Shown here: one piece after another, positions 34,866 to 41,091 of the stretch
How positions within the stretch are numbered: position 1 is the stretch's first letter
How the letters are laid out: each line of letters opens with the position of its first letter
Assembly: GCA_019456195.1 (NCBI GenBank)
Contig: VRUK01000022.1
Location: 18,400-59,490 of the forward strand
From: Planctomycetota bacterium
GTDB lineage: Bacteria > Planctomycetota > Phycisphaerae > Sedimentisphaerales > Anaerobacaceae
Reading direction: 5' to 3'
DNA length: 41,091 bases
The notes under the pieces: generated by a model
What the model was told of the DNA's origin: nothing
The model's database searches: none
The model's input: the letters and a program-made list of their open reading frames with translations, nothing else
Position numbers and translations under genes: made by a program

Positions 34866-34901
34866 TTGATAACGAGCTGAAATATAAGGGAGCCTCTACC
34901 A

Positions 34902-37289
34902 ATGAATACGAAATTATCAATTCTGACCTACATCGTATTACTAACCACGCTGCTTAATCACCCATCCGCCCTCGCTCAGAAACAGCCGGTTGACTATGTC
35001 GACCCCCTAATCGGCACCTCGACATCCAGATGGATGCTCTATCCTGGCTCTTCAATGCCGTTTGGAATGGTAAAATTGAGCCCTGACAATCGAAAGCACG
35101 CATGGAAAGGCGGATACGAATACAACATCGAGAACATCATGGGCTTTAGCCATATCCATTCGTGGATCATGGGGGGACTGTTGGTAATGCCCACGGTCGG
35201 CGAGTTGAAAACCATACCTGGCACAGAAGAGAATCCCGACGAGGGTTATCGCTCTCGCTTCCGTCACGAAACGGAAGTTGCCTCGCCCGGCTACTACGCT
35301 GTCACCCTGGACGACTACGACATCCGCGCCGAACTAACCAGCACAACACGGTCCGGATTCATGCGCTACACCTTTCCAAAGTCTGAACAAGCCAGGATTC
35401 TGTTCGACCTGAAATTCCCCGCCGAGTTCGAATACGACGTACAATGGGCCTATATCCGCAAAGTCAGTGACAGCCGGATAGAAGGATTCTCGAAGCAGTG
35501 CACAAAAGACGGATTCTGCAGTCTCCAAAACGAATACGTCGTTCATTTCGTGATTCAGTTCAGCAAGCCCTTTAAATCCTTCAGCACATGGAACAACGGA
35601 GATATTCAGCACGATACATACGAAGTCCATGGCCTAAACGACATCGGCTGTTTCGTCGAATACGACACCAACGCCGGCGATGTCATAAAGGTCAAGACCG
35701 GCATCTCGCTGGTAAGCATCGACCAGGCCCTGCTGAACCTGACCACGGAAACCGAGCGCTTCGGCTGGGACTTCGATGCCGTACGACAGCACTCGAGAAA
35801 AACCTGGAATGACCTGCTCGGTACAATCCGGGTCGAGGGCGGAACGGAACGGGACCGAATAAAGTTCTACACCAACTTCTATCGATCCTATGCAGCCAGA
35901 ACCATCTGGAGTGACGTCAACGGAAAGTACATAGACATGAACGAAAATATCTGCCAATTGGACGATCCAGCCTTGCCCGTCTTGAACTGTGACGCCTTTT
36001 GGAACACCTTCTGGAACCTGAACATGCTGTGGGCACTGGCCACACCCGACATCGCGAACCAGTGGGTTGCCTCACTGTTGGAAATCTATGACCGTGGCGG
36101 CTGGCTCCCAAAAGGTCCGACCGGCGTCGAATACTCCAGCATCATGGTCGCCTCACACGAAGTTGCATTAATCAATAGCGTATTCCAAAAAGGCATCCGA
36201 AATTACGACGTAGCAAAAGCATACGAGGCAATTCGCCATGTCCAGACAACCCCCGGCCGCGCTCATCCCGGCGGCGGACTCGTCGGCAACCGGCAGCTCG
36301 AACCCTACATGCGCCTCGGTTACGTCCCCCATGGCCCCGGAACCACAAAGCACCACTTCGGCACGAAGGAGGAGGGCCCCGTCTCCAACACCCTGGAATA
36401 CGCTTTCGACGACTGGAACGTGGCCCAGATGGCAAAAGCACTTGGCAAAGAACAGGACTATAAGCTCTTCACCAAGCGGGCCTACAACTACAAAAACGTT
36501 TTCGACATCGACACAGGTTACGTGCGCCCCCGGCTCGCAAACGGACAGTGGGCCGACCCTAAGAGCAGGTACGGCGAACAGGTACGCCACGATTCCTGGG
36601 TTGGCATGGGATTCATCGAGGGCAGTGCCTGGCAATACACGTGGTTTGTCCCCCACGACGTCGCCGGACTCATCCAGCTAATGGGAAAAGAGGAATTCAA
36701 CCGAAGGCTCGAAGAAGGATTCGTTAAGTCTCGCCAGAGCAACTTCAACGCCACCGGTGATCTCTTCGCCCACTACCCGATAAATCATGGCAATCAACCC
36801 AACATGCAGGCCGCCTACCTCTTCAACTATTCCGGCCAGCCATGGAAAACGCAGAATTGGGCACGGGAGATTATGGACAAATACTACGGCGATAACCCCC
36901 TCAACGGCTGGCCCGGCGATGAAGACCAGGGGCAAATGGGTGCATGGTTTGTTATGAGCGCCATCGGCCTCTTCCAGATGGAAGGCGGCGGCTCCGTTAA
37001 ACCCTTCTATGAAATCGGAAGTCCATTATTCAGCAAAATTACCATCCATCTCGATAAACGATATTACCCCGGCAAGACCTTTGTCATCGAGGCAAAAGGC
37101 TGCTCACAAAAGAACCGATATATCCAGTCAGCTAAATTGGATGGAAAGCCTCTCTCCAAATGCTGGTTCTACCACAGCGACCTCATCGACGGCGGCTCGC
37201 TCGTTCTACAAATGGGACCAAAGCCAAACCGCTCATGGGCCAGCGCACCAGAAGATGTGCCCCCCTCAATGTCAGCATTGCCCGACTAA
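34902..37289 (+). CDS. Secreted GH92 alpha-mannosidase-like enzyme
   Basis: 795 aa with a signal peptide (1-25, cleavage near ALAQ). The GH92 pattern is clear: VDPLIGT near 30, YPGSSMPFGMVKLSPDN, GFSHIHSW, and the C-terminal GWPGDEDQGQMGAWFVMSAIG, whose Asp residues match the general-base region of characterised GH92 enzymes. Known members are calcium-dependent exo-alpha-mannosidases acting on mannans and N-glycans with inversion. The protein is of normal family length. It has its own promoter candidate and no obvious partner on the same strand. With the GH2-type enzyme it points to glycan scavenging. The linkage specificity cannot be read from sequence. Confidence 0.92.
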   Translation: MNTKLSILTYIVLLTTLLNHPSALAQKQPVDYVDPLIGTSTSRWMLYPGSSMPFGMVKLSPDNRKHAWKGGYEYNIENIMGFSHIHSWIMGGLLVMPTVGELKTIPGTEENPDEGYRSRFRHETEVASPGYYAVTLDDYDIRAELTSTTRSGFMRYTFPKSEQARILFDLKFPAEFEYDVQWAYIRKVSDSRIEGFSKQCTKDGFCSLQNEYVVHFVIQFSKPFKSFSTWNNGDIQHDTYEVHGLNDIGCFVEYDTNAGDVIKVKTGISLVSIDQALLNLTTETERFGWDFDAVRQHSRKTWNDLLGTIRVEGGTERDRIKFYTNFYRSYAARTIWSDVNGKYIDMNENICQLDDPALPVLNCDAFWNTFWNLNMLWALATPDIANQWVASLLEIYDRGGWLPKGPTGVEYSSIMVASHEVALINSVFQKGIRNYDVAKAYEAIRHVQTTPGRAHPGGGLVGNRQLEPYMRLGYVPHGPGTTKHHFGTKEEGPVSNTLEYAFDDWNVAQMAKALGKEQDYKLFTKRAYNYKNVFDIDTGYVRPRLANGQWADPKSRYGEQVRHDSWVGMGFIEGSAWQYTWFVPHDVAGLIQLMGKEEFNRRLEEGFVKSRQSNFNATGDLFAHYPINHGNQPNMQAAYLFNYSGQPWKTQNWAREIMDKYYGDNPLNGWPGDEDQGQMGAWFVMSAIGLFQMEGGGSVKPFYEIGSPLFSKITIHLDKRYYPGKTFVIEAKGCSQKNRYIQSAKLDGKPLSKCWFYHSDLIDGGSLVLQMGPKPNRSWASAPEDVPPSMSALPD

Positions 37290-37305
37290 ACCAATCAAAA
37301 ATCCA

Positions 37306-37320
37306 ACTCAAAACTAAACA
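37306..37320. repeat. Dispersed motif ACTCAAAACTAAACA, copy 3
   Basis: Directly followed by further TCAAAACTAAAAACTAA-like repetition up to about 37342, so this copy sits in a locally repetitive stretch after GH92. Confidence 0.45.
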
Positions 37321-37437
37321 TTCAAAACTAAAAACTAATATCCCCCCACCCTCCAATCTCTAATTCGCTAATCAACTAATTCTCTAAAAAATCCTTTTGC
37401 CTTTTACTTCTCTTCCATTATTCTCTACCCCCAAAGG

Positions 37438-37494
37438 CGTTCCGCGGACATCTTGAAGACAGCAGCGAGAGAGAGGAACGATTATGGTGTCCGC
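37438..37494. other. Two interleaved helices (structured region between convergent genes)
   Basis: CGTTCC (37438-37443) can pair with GGAACG (37475-37480), and GCGGACATC (37444-37452) with GGTGTCCGC (37486-37494), one T-G wobble. The order A-B-A'-B' means the two helices interleave: a pseudoknot or two alternative folds. The region lies downstream of both GH92 and the pseudopilin gene. No U-run follows on either side. Confidence 0.35.
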
Positions 37495-37539
37495 AGATTT
37501 GCCAGGATTAGGAATCTTTTAAGGAAAACATATAAATTA

Positions 37540-38289
37540 TCATCCGCCGGCATACCAGCGTTTTGGCACATCTTCGCCTTCGGAATATGCTATTGGAGAT
37601 GCATGGCCGTCTAACCAGAGGGTATTACAATGGCCGCTCTCGTATTTTTGCGAGCGGTTATGACGATATATTTCAAAGATCGCATTTTCATAAAATTGCC
37701 CGTCCCAACCGGCGCCGCCCGGCCGCCATTGAGGTATATTCCATTGCCCCTGCTGATACAACATATCGCCGTTGTCATCCAGTAACTGTTCGAAGTGGTC
37801 CTGGCAGAGGATAAATTCAGACGGGGTGACATTGGCGCCGCCATTGGTGAGCTTTGTACCTTTCAAATAGCGCATATAACGATTTTGGCCGTAACTGGCG
37901 ATTTTAGCGTCTTCCTGCGACTCGTGAAACCAGTGCGGCTGTTTGGAACTGGGGCAGCCGAATAATTCCGTCGATTCCACGTATTCATAGTACGCCACCC
38001 CCCAATAGCTCCTGGAATCGTCTTTATCTATTATCGTACCGTCGTCATTATGCCACATAATCTGGTTGGAGCCCCAAATCCCCGCTTTCGGCATATAAAA
38101 TGCTCCGTCATTATCACCCAGATACATTATCAAACCCAAACCTAATCCCCTCAGATGCGCCTGGCAAATGGCGTTTTTCGCCTGCTGCTTGACCTTCCTC
38201 AACGCCGGCGTCAATATCGCCATCAATAATGCAATTATGGCAATCACTACTAACAGCTCTATTAATGTAAAACCATGTTGCTTACGCAT
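37540..38289 (-). CDS. Type II secretion pseudopilin-like protein
   Basis: 249 aa from ATG 38289. The type IV prepilin signal is QHGFTLIELLVVIAIIALL: cleavage after Gly, methylation of Phe, Glu at +5, then a hydrophobic helix. Residues 30-60 continue with the usual LRKVKQQAKNAICQAHLRGLG linker, and the C-terminus has the LWLDGHA element of planctomycete pseudopilins (the H-x9-DG class). An upstream in-frame ATG at 38352 overlaps the predicted -10 box and is not used. Such proteins are inserted in the inner membrane and build pseudopili. No assembly genes are nearby, so it is one of the dispersed copies typical of these genomes. Confidence 0.85.
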   Translation of the reverse strand: MRKQHGFTLIELLVVIAIIALLMAILTPALRKVKQQAKNAICQAHLRGLGLGLIMYLGDNDGAFYMPKAGIWGSNQIMWHNDDGTIIDKDDSRSYWGVAYYEYVESTELFGCPSSKQPHWFHESQEDAKIASYGQNRYMRYLKGTKLTNGGANVTPSEFILCQDHFEQLLDDNGDMLYQQGQWNIPQWRPGGAGWDGQFYENAIFEIYRHNRSQKYESGHCNTLWLDGHASPIAYSEGEDVPKRWYAGG

Positions 38290-38353
38290 GACATTTTGCC
38301 CTTCTCTTTCAATAGAGAGATAATGAGTTTCACCGGTATGTTTGTCTGCCATA

Positions 38354-38383
38354 ATTATAACAAACTCGCACGTAGTAAAACAA
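38354..38383 (-). promoter_or_regulatory. Promoter of the pseudopilin gene, TTGTTT-N18-TATAAT
   Basis: Minus-strand TTGTTT (38383-38378) and perfect TATAAT (38359-38354). It lies between the upstream terminator and ATG 38289, leaving a leader of about 58 nt. Confidence 0.5.
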
Positions 38384-38399
38384 GTCAACAAACAAAAAA

Positions 38400-38447
38400 G
38401 CCCCTGCGGTGCGGAGGGAGAGGAAAAAGCGAGATTCCCGCAGGGGC
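38400..38447 (-). terminator. Strong rho-independent terminator (minus strand)
   Basis: A perfect 10-bp GC-rich stem, GCCCCTGCGG (38400-38409) with CCGCAGGGGC (38438-38447), followed on the minus strand by T6-G-T3-G-TT. It can only serve a minus-strand transcript arriving from above 38447, where no intact gene is found. Confidence 0.75.
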
Positions 38448-38460
38448 GTGAATGTGCTAT

Positions 38461-38654
38461 TTATATTACTCTGCGTCTATGTAGCAGCCAGCCGGAAAAT
38501 GTCAAACCGAGGCCGAGAACCAACACGATAGCAGTGAACAAAATTCAACACTATCTATCAAAGTCTCTGGAATCAAAGCTGTGTAGTGTCTCCGGCATAT
38601 CTCAGGTAAATTTCCCATTAACGCAAACATTTTATACAACGATTCTCCTTTCAT
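38461..38654 (-). pseudogene. Remnant of a gene with a membrane-anchor/sorting-like C-terminus
   Basis: The frame ending at TAA 38461-38463 encodes 27 residues: a hydrophobic helix with VLVLGLGLTFSG, then an Arg-rich end (LLHRRRVI), in the style of C-terminal sorting tails such as PEP-CTERM. It is open only to 38544. A second, overlapping frame runs from ATG 38654 for 50 codons to TGA 38502. Together with the strong terminator immediately downstream, this looks like the 3' end of a real gene whose body was lost or shifted out of frame. The PEP motif itself is not clearly preserved, so PEP-CTERM identity is tentative. Confidence 0.35.
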
Positions 38655-38791
38655 TGCAAGCTGTGAACTAAAAAGTATATAAATATATATTTGAACTTTA
38701 ATTAGGTTTGCGGCCAGTACCTATAGTATCATATAAGGTATAAATCTAATACAAGCTAACTCGCCCTGGGAAAGGGCAAAGGAGAAATGGC

Positions 38792-40045
38792 ATGGACATA
38801 ATCAAGGATTGGCTGATCAGACTGGGATTGGCAGAAGAAACGGCAGTCTTCGGGGTAAGGGTGCTGGCTATTGTCGTAATGCTCGGTGTGGCTTGCATAG
38901 CCTACATAATTACCAAACGATTCTTGCTGCGAGTAGTCAAGAGCCTTGTAGAACGAAGCAAAACAATTTGGGACGATATCCTGCTCGAGCGAAAAGTCTT
39001 TAATCGGTTCTCCTATTTTGCACCTGCGCTGGTAATTTACTGGATGGCGCCATTTGTCTTATCGGGATCCTCTGCTGCCATAGCCACACTACAACTCGCT
39101 GCCAAAATCTACATGGTGATTGTCGGCTTGCTCGTATTCGATTCCTTCCTCAATTCGGTAGTCGATATCTATCGCACCTTTGAATTCTCCCAGAAGAAAC
39201 CCATTCGCGGCTTTGTCCAGGGAGCTAAGATCATTCTGTTTTTCTTTGGTGGTATCTTCATTCTTGCGATGATTATGGGAAAGTCCCCGGGTATCGTACT
39301 CGGCGGTCTTGGCGCCATGATGGCAGTCTTTATGTTGATCTTCAAAGACTCAGTCCTGGGCTTTGTGGCCGGGATTCAGCTATCAGCAAACAGGATGATT
39401 CACATTGGTGACTGGATCGAAATGCCCAAGTACGGTGCTGATGGAAGTGTCATCGATGTAGCTTTAACTACGGTAAAGGTGCAAAACTGGGACAAAACTA
39501 TTGCCACTATTCCAACCTATGCTCTGATCTCTGATTCTTTCAAAAACTGGCGCGGCATGTCCGAATCCGGAGGTCGGCGAATCAAGCGAGCCATTTACAT
39601 TGATATGAGCAGTGTAAAGTTTTGTACTGAGGAGATGCTTCAGAAATTTAAGAAGTTTAAATACATCAGCGAATACACCGAAAAGAAAGTGGAAGAAATC
39701 AAAGAACATAACCTTGCTGCAGGGGTGGATGAGTCCGAACTTGTTAATGGCCGGCACCTGACTAATATCGGCACTTTTCGGGCCTATGTGGCTGCTTACC
39801 TTCGAAACCACCCGAAGATTCACCAGGAGATGACCTTCCTGGTGCGGCATTTGGAACCAACGCCCAATGGCCTGCCAATCCAAATTTATGTGTTTAGCAA
39901 TGATCAGGTCTGGGCCAATTATGAAGCAATCCAGGCAGATATCTTCGACCATATTCTGGCTGTTATCCCTAAGTTTGAACTTCGTATTTTCCAGAATCCA
40001 ACAGGAGCAGATATTCAAAATTTGGCTCATTCGGTTAATGCTTAG
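38792..40045 (+). CDS. MscS-family mechanosensitive channel, YbdG type
   Basis: 417 aa from ATG 38792, with AAAGGAG seven bases upstream. Four to five transmembrane segments lie in residues 15-185. The pore-lining third helix region shows GIVLGGLGAMMAVFMLIFKD, and the beta domain has IHIGDWIEMPKYGADGSVID. The C-terminal third (NWDKTIATIPTYALISDSFKNW, and GRRIKRAIYID) matches the miniconductance YbdG branch, whose length is about 415 aa. It opens under membrane tension and protects against hypo-osmotic shock. It stands alone, with no partner on the same strand apart from the SANT-like gene 123 bp on. Confidence 0.9.
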   Translation: MDIIKDWLIRLGLAEETAVFGVRVLAIVVMLGVACIAYIITKRFLLRVVKSLVERSKTIWDDILLERKVFNRFSYFAPALVIYWMAPFVLSGSSAAIATLQLAAKIYMVIVGLLVFDSFLNSVVDIYRTFEFSQKKPIRGFVQGAKIILFFFGGIFILAMIMGKSPGIVLGGLGAMMAVFMLIFKDSVLGFVAGIQLSANRMIHIGDWIEMPKYGADGSVIDVALTTVKVQNWDKTIATIPTYALISDSFKNWRGMSESGGRRIKRAIYIDMSSVKFCTEEMLQKFKKFKYISEYTEKKVEEIKEHNLAAGVDESELVNGRHLTNIGTFRAYVAAYLRNHPKIHQEMTFLVRHLEPTPNGLPIQIYVFSNDQVWANYEAIQADIFDHILAVIPKFELRIFQNPTGADIQNLAHSVNA

Positions 40046-40168
40046 ATTGAGTTGTGTAGTAAAAAAGACATAAGAGCTTTTGTGTCGCTATTGGCAACGT
40101 TAGAATACAAAGCCTGTAAGTGCAAGCAGTGCCTCTAGAGACGGCTGGCTGTGAGGAACTAAGGAAGA

Positions 40169-40786
40169 ATGGCAAAGAGCAATAAAAACAGGTGGGTTTC
40201 ATGGTCGGAAGATGAAATTAAGCTTCTAAAGAAACTTTACCCCCTTGGGAGAGTAAGAGAAATAGCTGAGCAAACTGGACGGCCTCTGACAGCAGTGAGA
40301 CAAAAAGCGTACAGCATGGGGATTAAAACAAGAGAACGGCGCCTCTGGTCAGCCAATGAAATCAAGCTGCTCAAGAAACTTTACCCAAGTGAGAACACGC
40401 AAAGCATATCTGATAAACTTGGGCGGGCTTTGCACTCAGTGAGACGAAAAGCAAATCTCATTGGCCTCAAAAAAGAAGGAGTAGCTCCCGTTTGGTCAAG
40501 ACAAGAGGAAGCCCAGATTAGGAAAATGTATCCAGATAATCGCATACGGGATATAGCGAACCACATTGGACGGACTGTCCTGGCGGTAACGGGCAGAGCA
40601 CACAAATTGGGACTTAGAAAAATGAACCCTGTCTGGTCGAATAGAGAACTGAATCTGCTGGGGAAACTATATCCAAATAGGACGACCCAGCAAATAGCCG
40701 ACCAGATTGGAAGGTCGGTACAGGCGACAAGATTGAGAATACACAGATTGGGCCTAAAGAAAAAAAAGCGAAAAGGAAAGATATAA
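40169..40786 (+). CDS. Protein of four tandem Myb/SANT-like helix-turn-helix repeats
   Basis: 205 aa from ATG 40169, with AAGGAAG upstream. Four units of 47-50 residues (about 10-58, 59-107, 108-154, 155-205) share the pattern W-S-x3-[EI]-x2-[LI]-x-K-[LM]-Y-P...I-[AS]-x2-x-G-R-x3-A-[VT]-x-x-[KR]-A-x4-G-[LI]-[KR]. The conserved Trp, the helical spacing and the basic third helix match Myb/SANT-like DNA-binding units. No other domain is present, and the tail is extremely basic (KKKKRKGK). It probably binds DNA as a multi-module protein. Regulator, nucleoid protein or mobile-element protein are all possible. Confidence 0.75.
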   Translation: MAKSNKNRWVSWSEDEIKLLKKLYPLGRVREIAEQTGRPLTAVRQKAYSMGIKTRERRLWSANEIKLLKKLYPSENTQSISDKLGRALHSVRRKANLIGLKKEGVAPVWSRQEEAQIRKMYPDNRIRDIANHIGRTVLAVTGRAHKLGLRKMNPVWSNRELNLLGKLYPNRTTQQIADQIGRSVQATRLRIHRLGLKKKKRKGKI

Positions 40787-40848
40787 AAATGCTACGGGTC
40801 TATTTGGCTGTCTGGAAATAGTAGTAAAACATAGACCGAGAGGCAGAA

Positions 40849-41043
40849 ATGAAGCAGTGCAGTAAATGCAAAAAGCGGAAAGACGAGAGTAAGTTTGGTA
40901 AAACGGTAAGATCCATATCATCTACACGACGAACGGCCGAACGACGATTAGGCCCCAGCGGAATAGGTGGGGAGTATCAGAGAGAGACGAACGGGGATAT
41001 CTGGGAGCGACACCCAGAGGGACAGTCACAATCCTGTTCGTAA
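40849..41043 (+). CDS. Truncated zinc-knuckle-like ORF
   Basis: 64 aa. The start KQCSKCKKRKDESKFGK, with CxxC, matches the N-terminus of small zinc-ribbon or HNH-associated proteins often found in phage and mobile DNA. After about residue 18 the sequence no longer looks like that family (Arg/Ser/Gly-rich, with no second Cys pair), suggesting a frameshift or deletion. AGAGG precedes ATG 40849. GGTCTAT (40797-40803) can pair with ATAGACC (40831-40837) upstream of it. Probably a broken gene or a remnant. Confidence 0.35.
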   Translation: MKQCSKCKKRKDESKFGKTVRSISSTRRTAERRLGPSGIGGEYQRETNGDIWERHPEGQSQSCS

Positions 41044-41091
41044 TTCTGGGGACACTATCATATTTTTCTGTTAGTCTTACTACGGGTTGCA
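41005..41091 (+). other. Window edge resembling repeat/REP-transposase flanking DNA
   Basis: The last 87 bases contain GGGACAGTCAC and AATTCTGGGGACACTATC, closely like the GGGGACA-type ends that flank Y1/REP-associated transposase genes in many genomes. No transposase frame is inside the window. Identification is from memory of such ends and is tentative. Confidence 0.25.

Larger units (their letters stand above)
34600..34901. other. Divergent intergenic region between receiver gene and GH92
   Basis: About 300 bp without convincing ORF. It holds copy 2 of the dispersed motif (34767-34781) and the promoter candidate at 34837-34865 toward GH92. No promoter toward the receiver gene was identified with confidence. 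Confidence 0.4.

Noticed and set aside
38342..38671. 109-codon plus-strand frame before the MscS gene
   Set aside because: No ribosome-binding site, no family, and it runs across the minus-strand promoter and terminator of other units.

Overview
The window looks like a chromosomal segment of a heterotrophic planctomycete, most likely of the Phycisphaerae/Sedimentisphaerales type. This is inferred from content, not from a search. The pointers are three large secreted proteins built from LamG/ConA-like, Fn3-like and a shared C-terminal module; a type II secretion pseudopilin of the kind abundant in that group; secreted glycoside hydrolases of the GH2 and GH92 types; a Tat-exported sugar isomerase-like lipoprotein; an SSS symporter; and a trace of a membrane-anchored C-terminal sorting tail. 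No rRNA, tRNA, CRISPR or prophage was seen.

Layout. 1-747 (minus): a two-gene unit, a 56-aa protein followed by a secreted Gly/Arg-rich repeat protein that runs off the window. 1022-8344 (minus): three tandem secreted multidomain paralogues behind a good sigma70-like promoter; the last has a metallo-beta-lactamase-fold domain fused at its C-terminus. 8777-11069 (minus): amino-acid permease plus Tat lipoprotein sugar isomerase. 11215-12744 (minus): HAD phosphatase, a small coupled ORF and a GNAT acetyltransferase. 12924-15865 (plus): rmuC, thioredoxin reductase and thioredoxin. 15902-19335 (plus): a short-chain-dehydrogenase-like N-terminal fragment overlapping the start of a GH2 hydrolase with a C-terminal F5/8 (CBM32-like) domain. 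19374-20906 (minus): sodium:solute symporter. 21183-24699 (plus): MNT/HEPN toxin-antitoxin pair, Tat metallophosphoesterase and recJ. 24716-26329 (minus): transglutaminase lipoprotein. 26578-26737: a MITE-like element with 14-bp terminal inverted repeats that runs into the start of murE. 26759-30958 (plus): murE, a small ORF, murF and mraY. 31274-34599: a CBS protein, a small membrane protein, groEL, groES and a stand-alone receiver protein. 34902-37289 (plus): GH92. 37540-38654 (minus): pseudopilin, and upstream of it a terminator preceded by a degraded gene tail. 38792-41091 (plus): YbdG-type MscS channel, a protein of four Myb/SANT-like repeats, and a truncated zinc-knuckle ORF at an edge that looks repeat-derived.

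How the genes may work together. GH2, GH92, the SSS symporter, the sugar isomerase-like protein and the large secreted ConA/Fn3-like proteins fit capture and breakdown of complex glycans. TrxB and Trx form a complete disulfide-reduction pair. MurE/MurF/MraY are three consecutive peptidoglycan steps; the MurE DNPR motif points to meso-diaminopimelate. RecJ and RmuC are DNA-repair functions. The most unusual items are the secreted MBL-fold fusion protein with an inserted ConA-like domain, the four-repeat SANT-like protein, the MITE-like element at murE, two gene remnants (SDR-like and membrane-tail), and several short ORFs with good ribosome-binding sites or start/stop overlaps.
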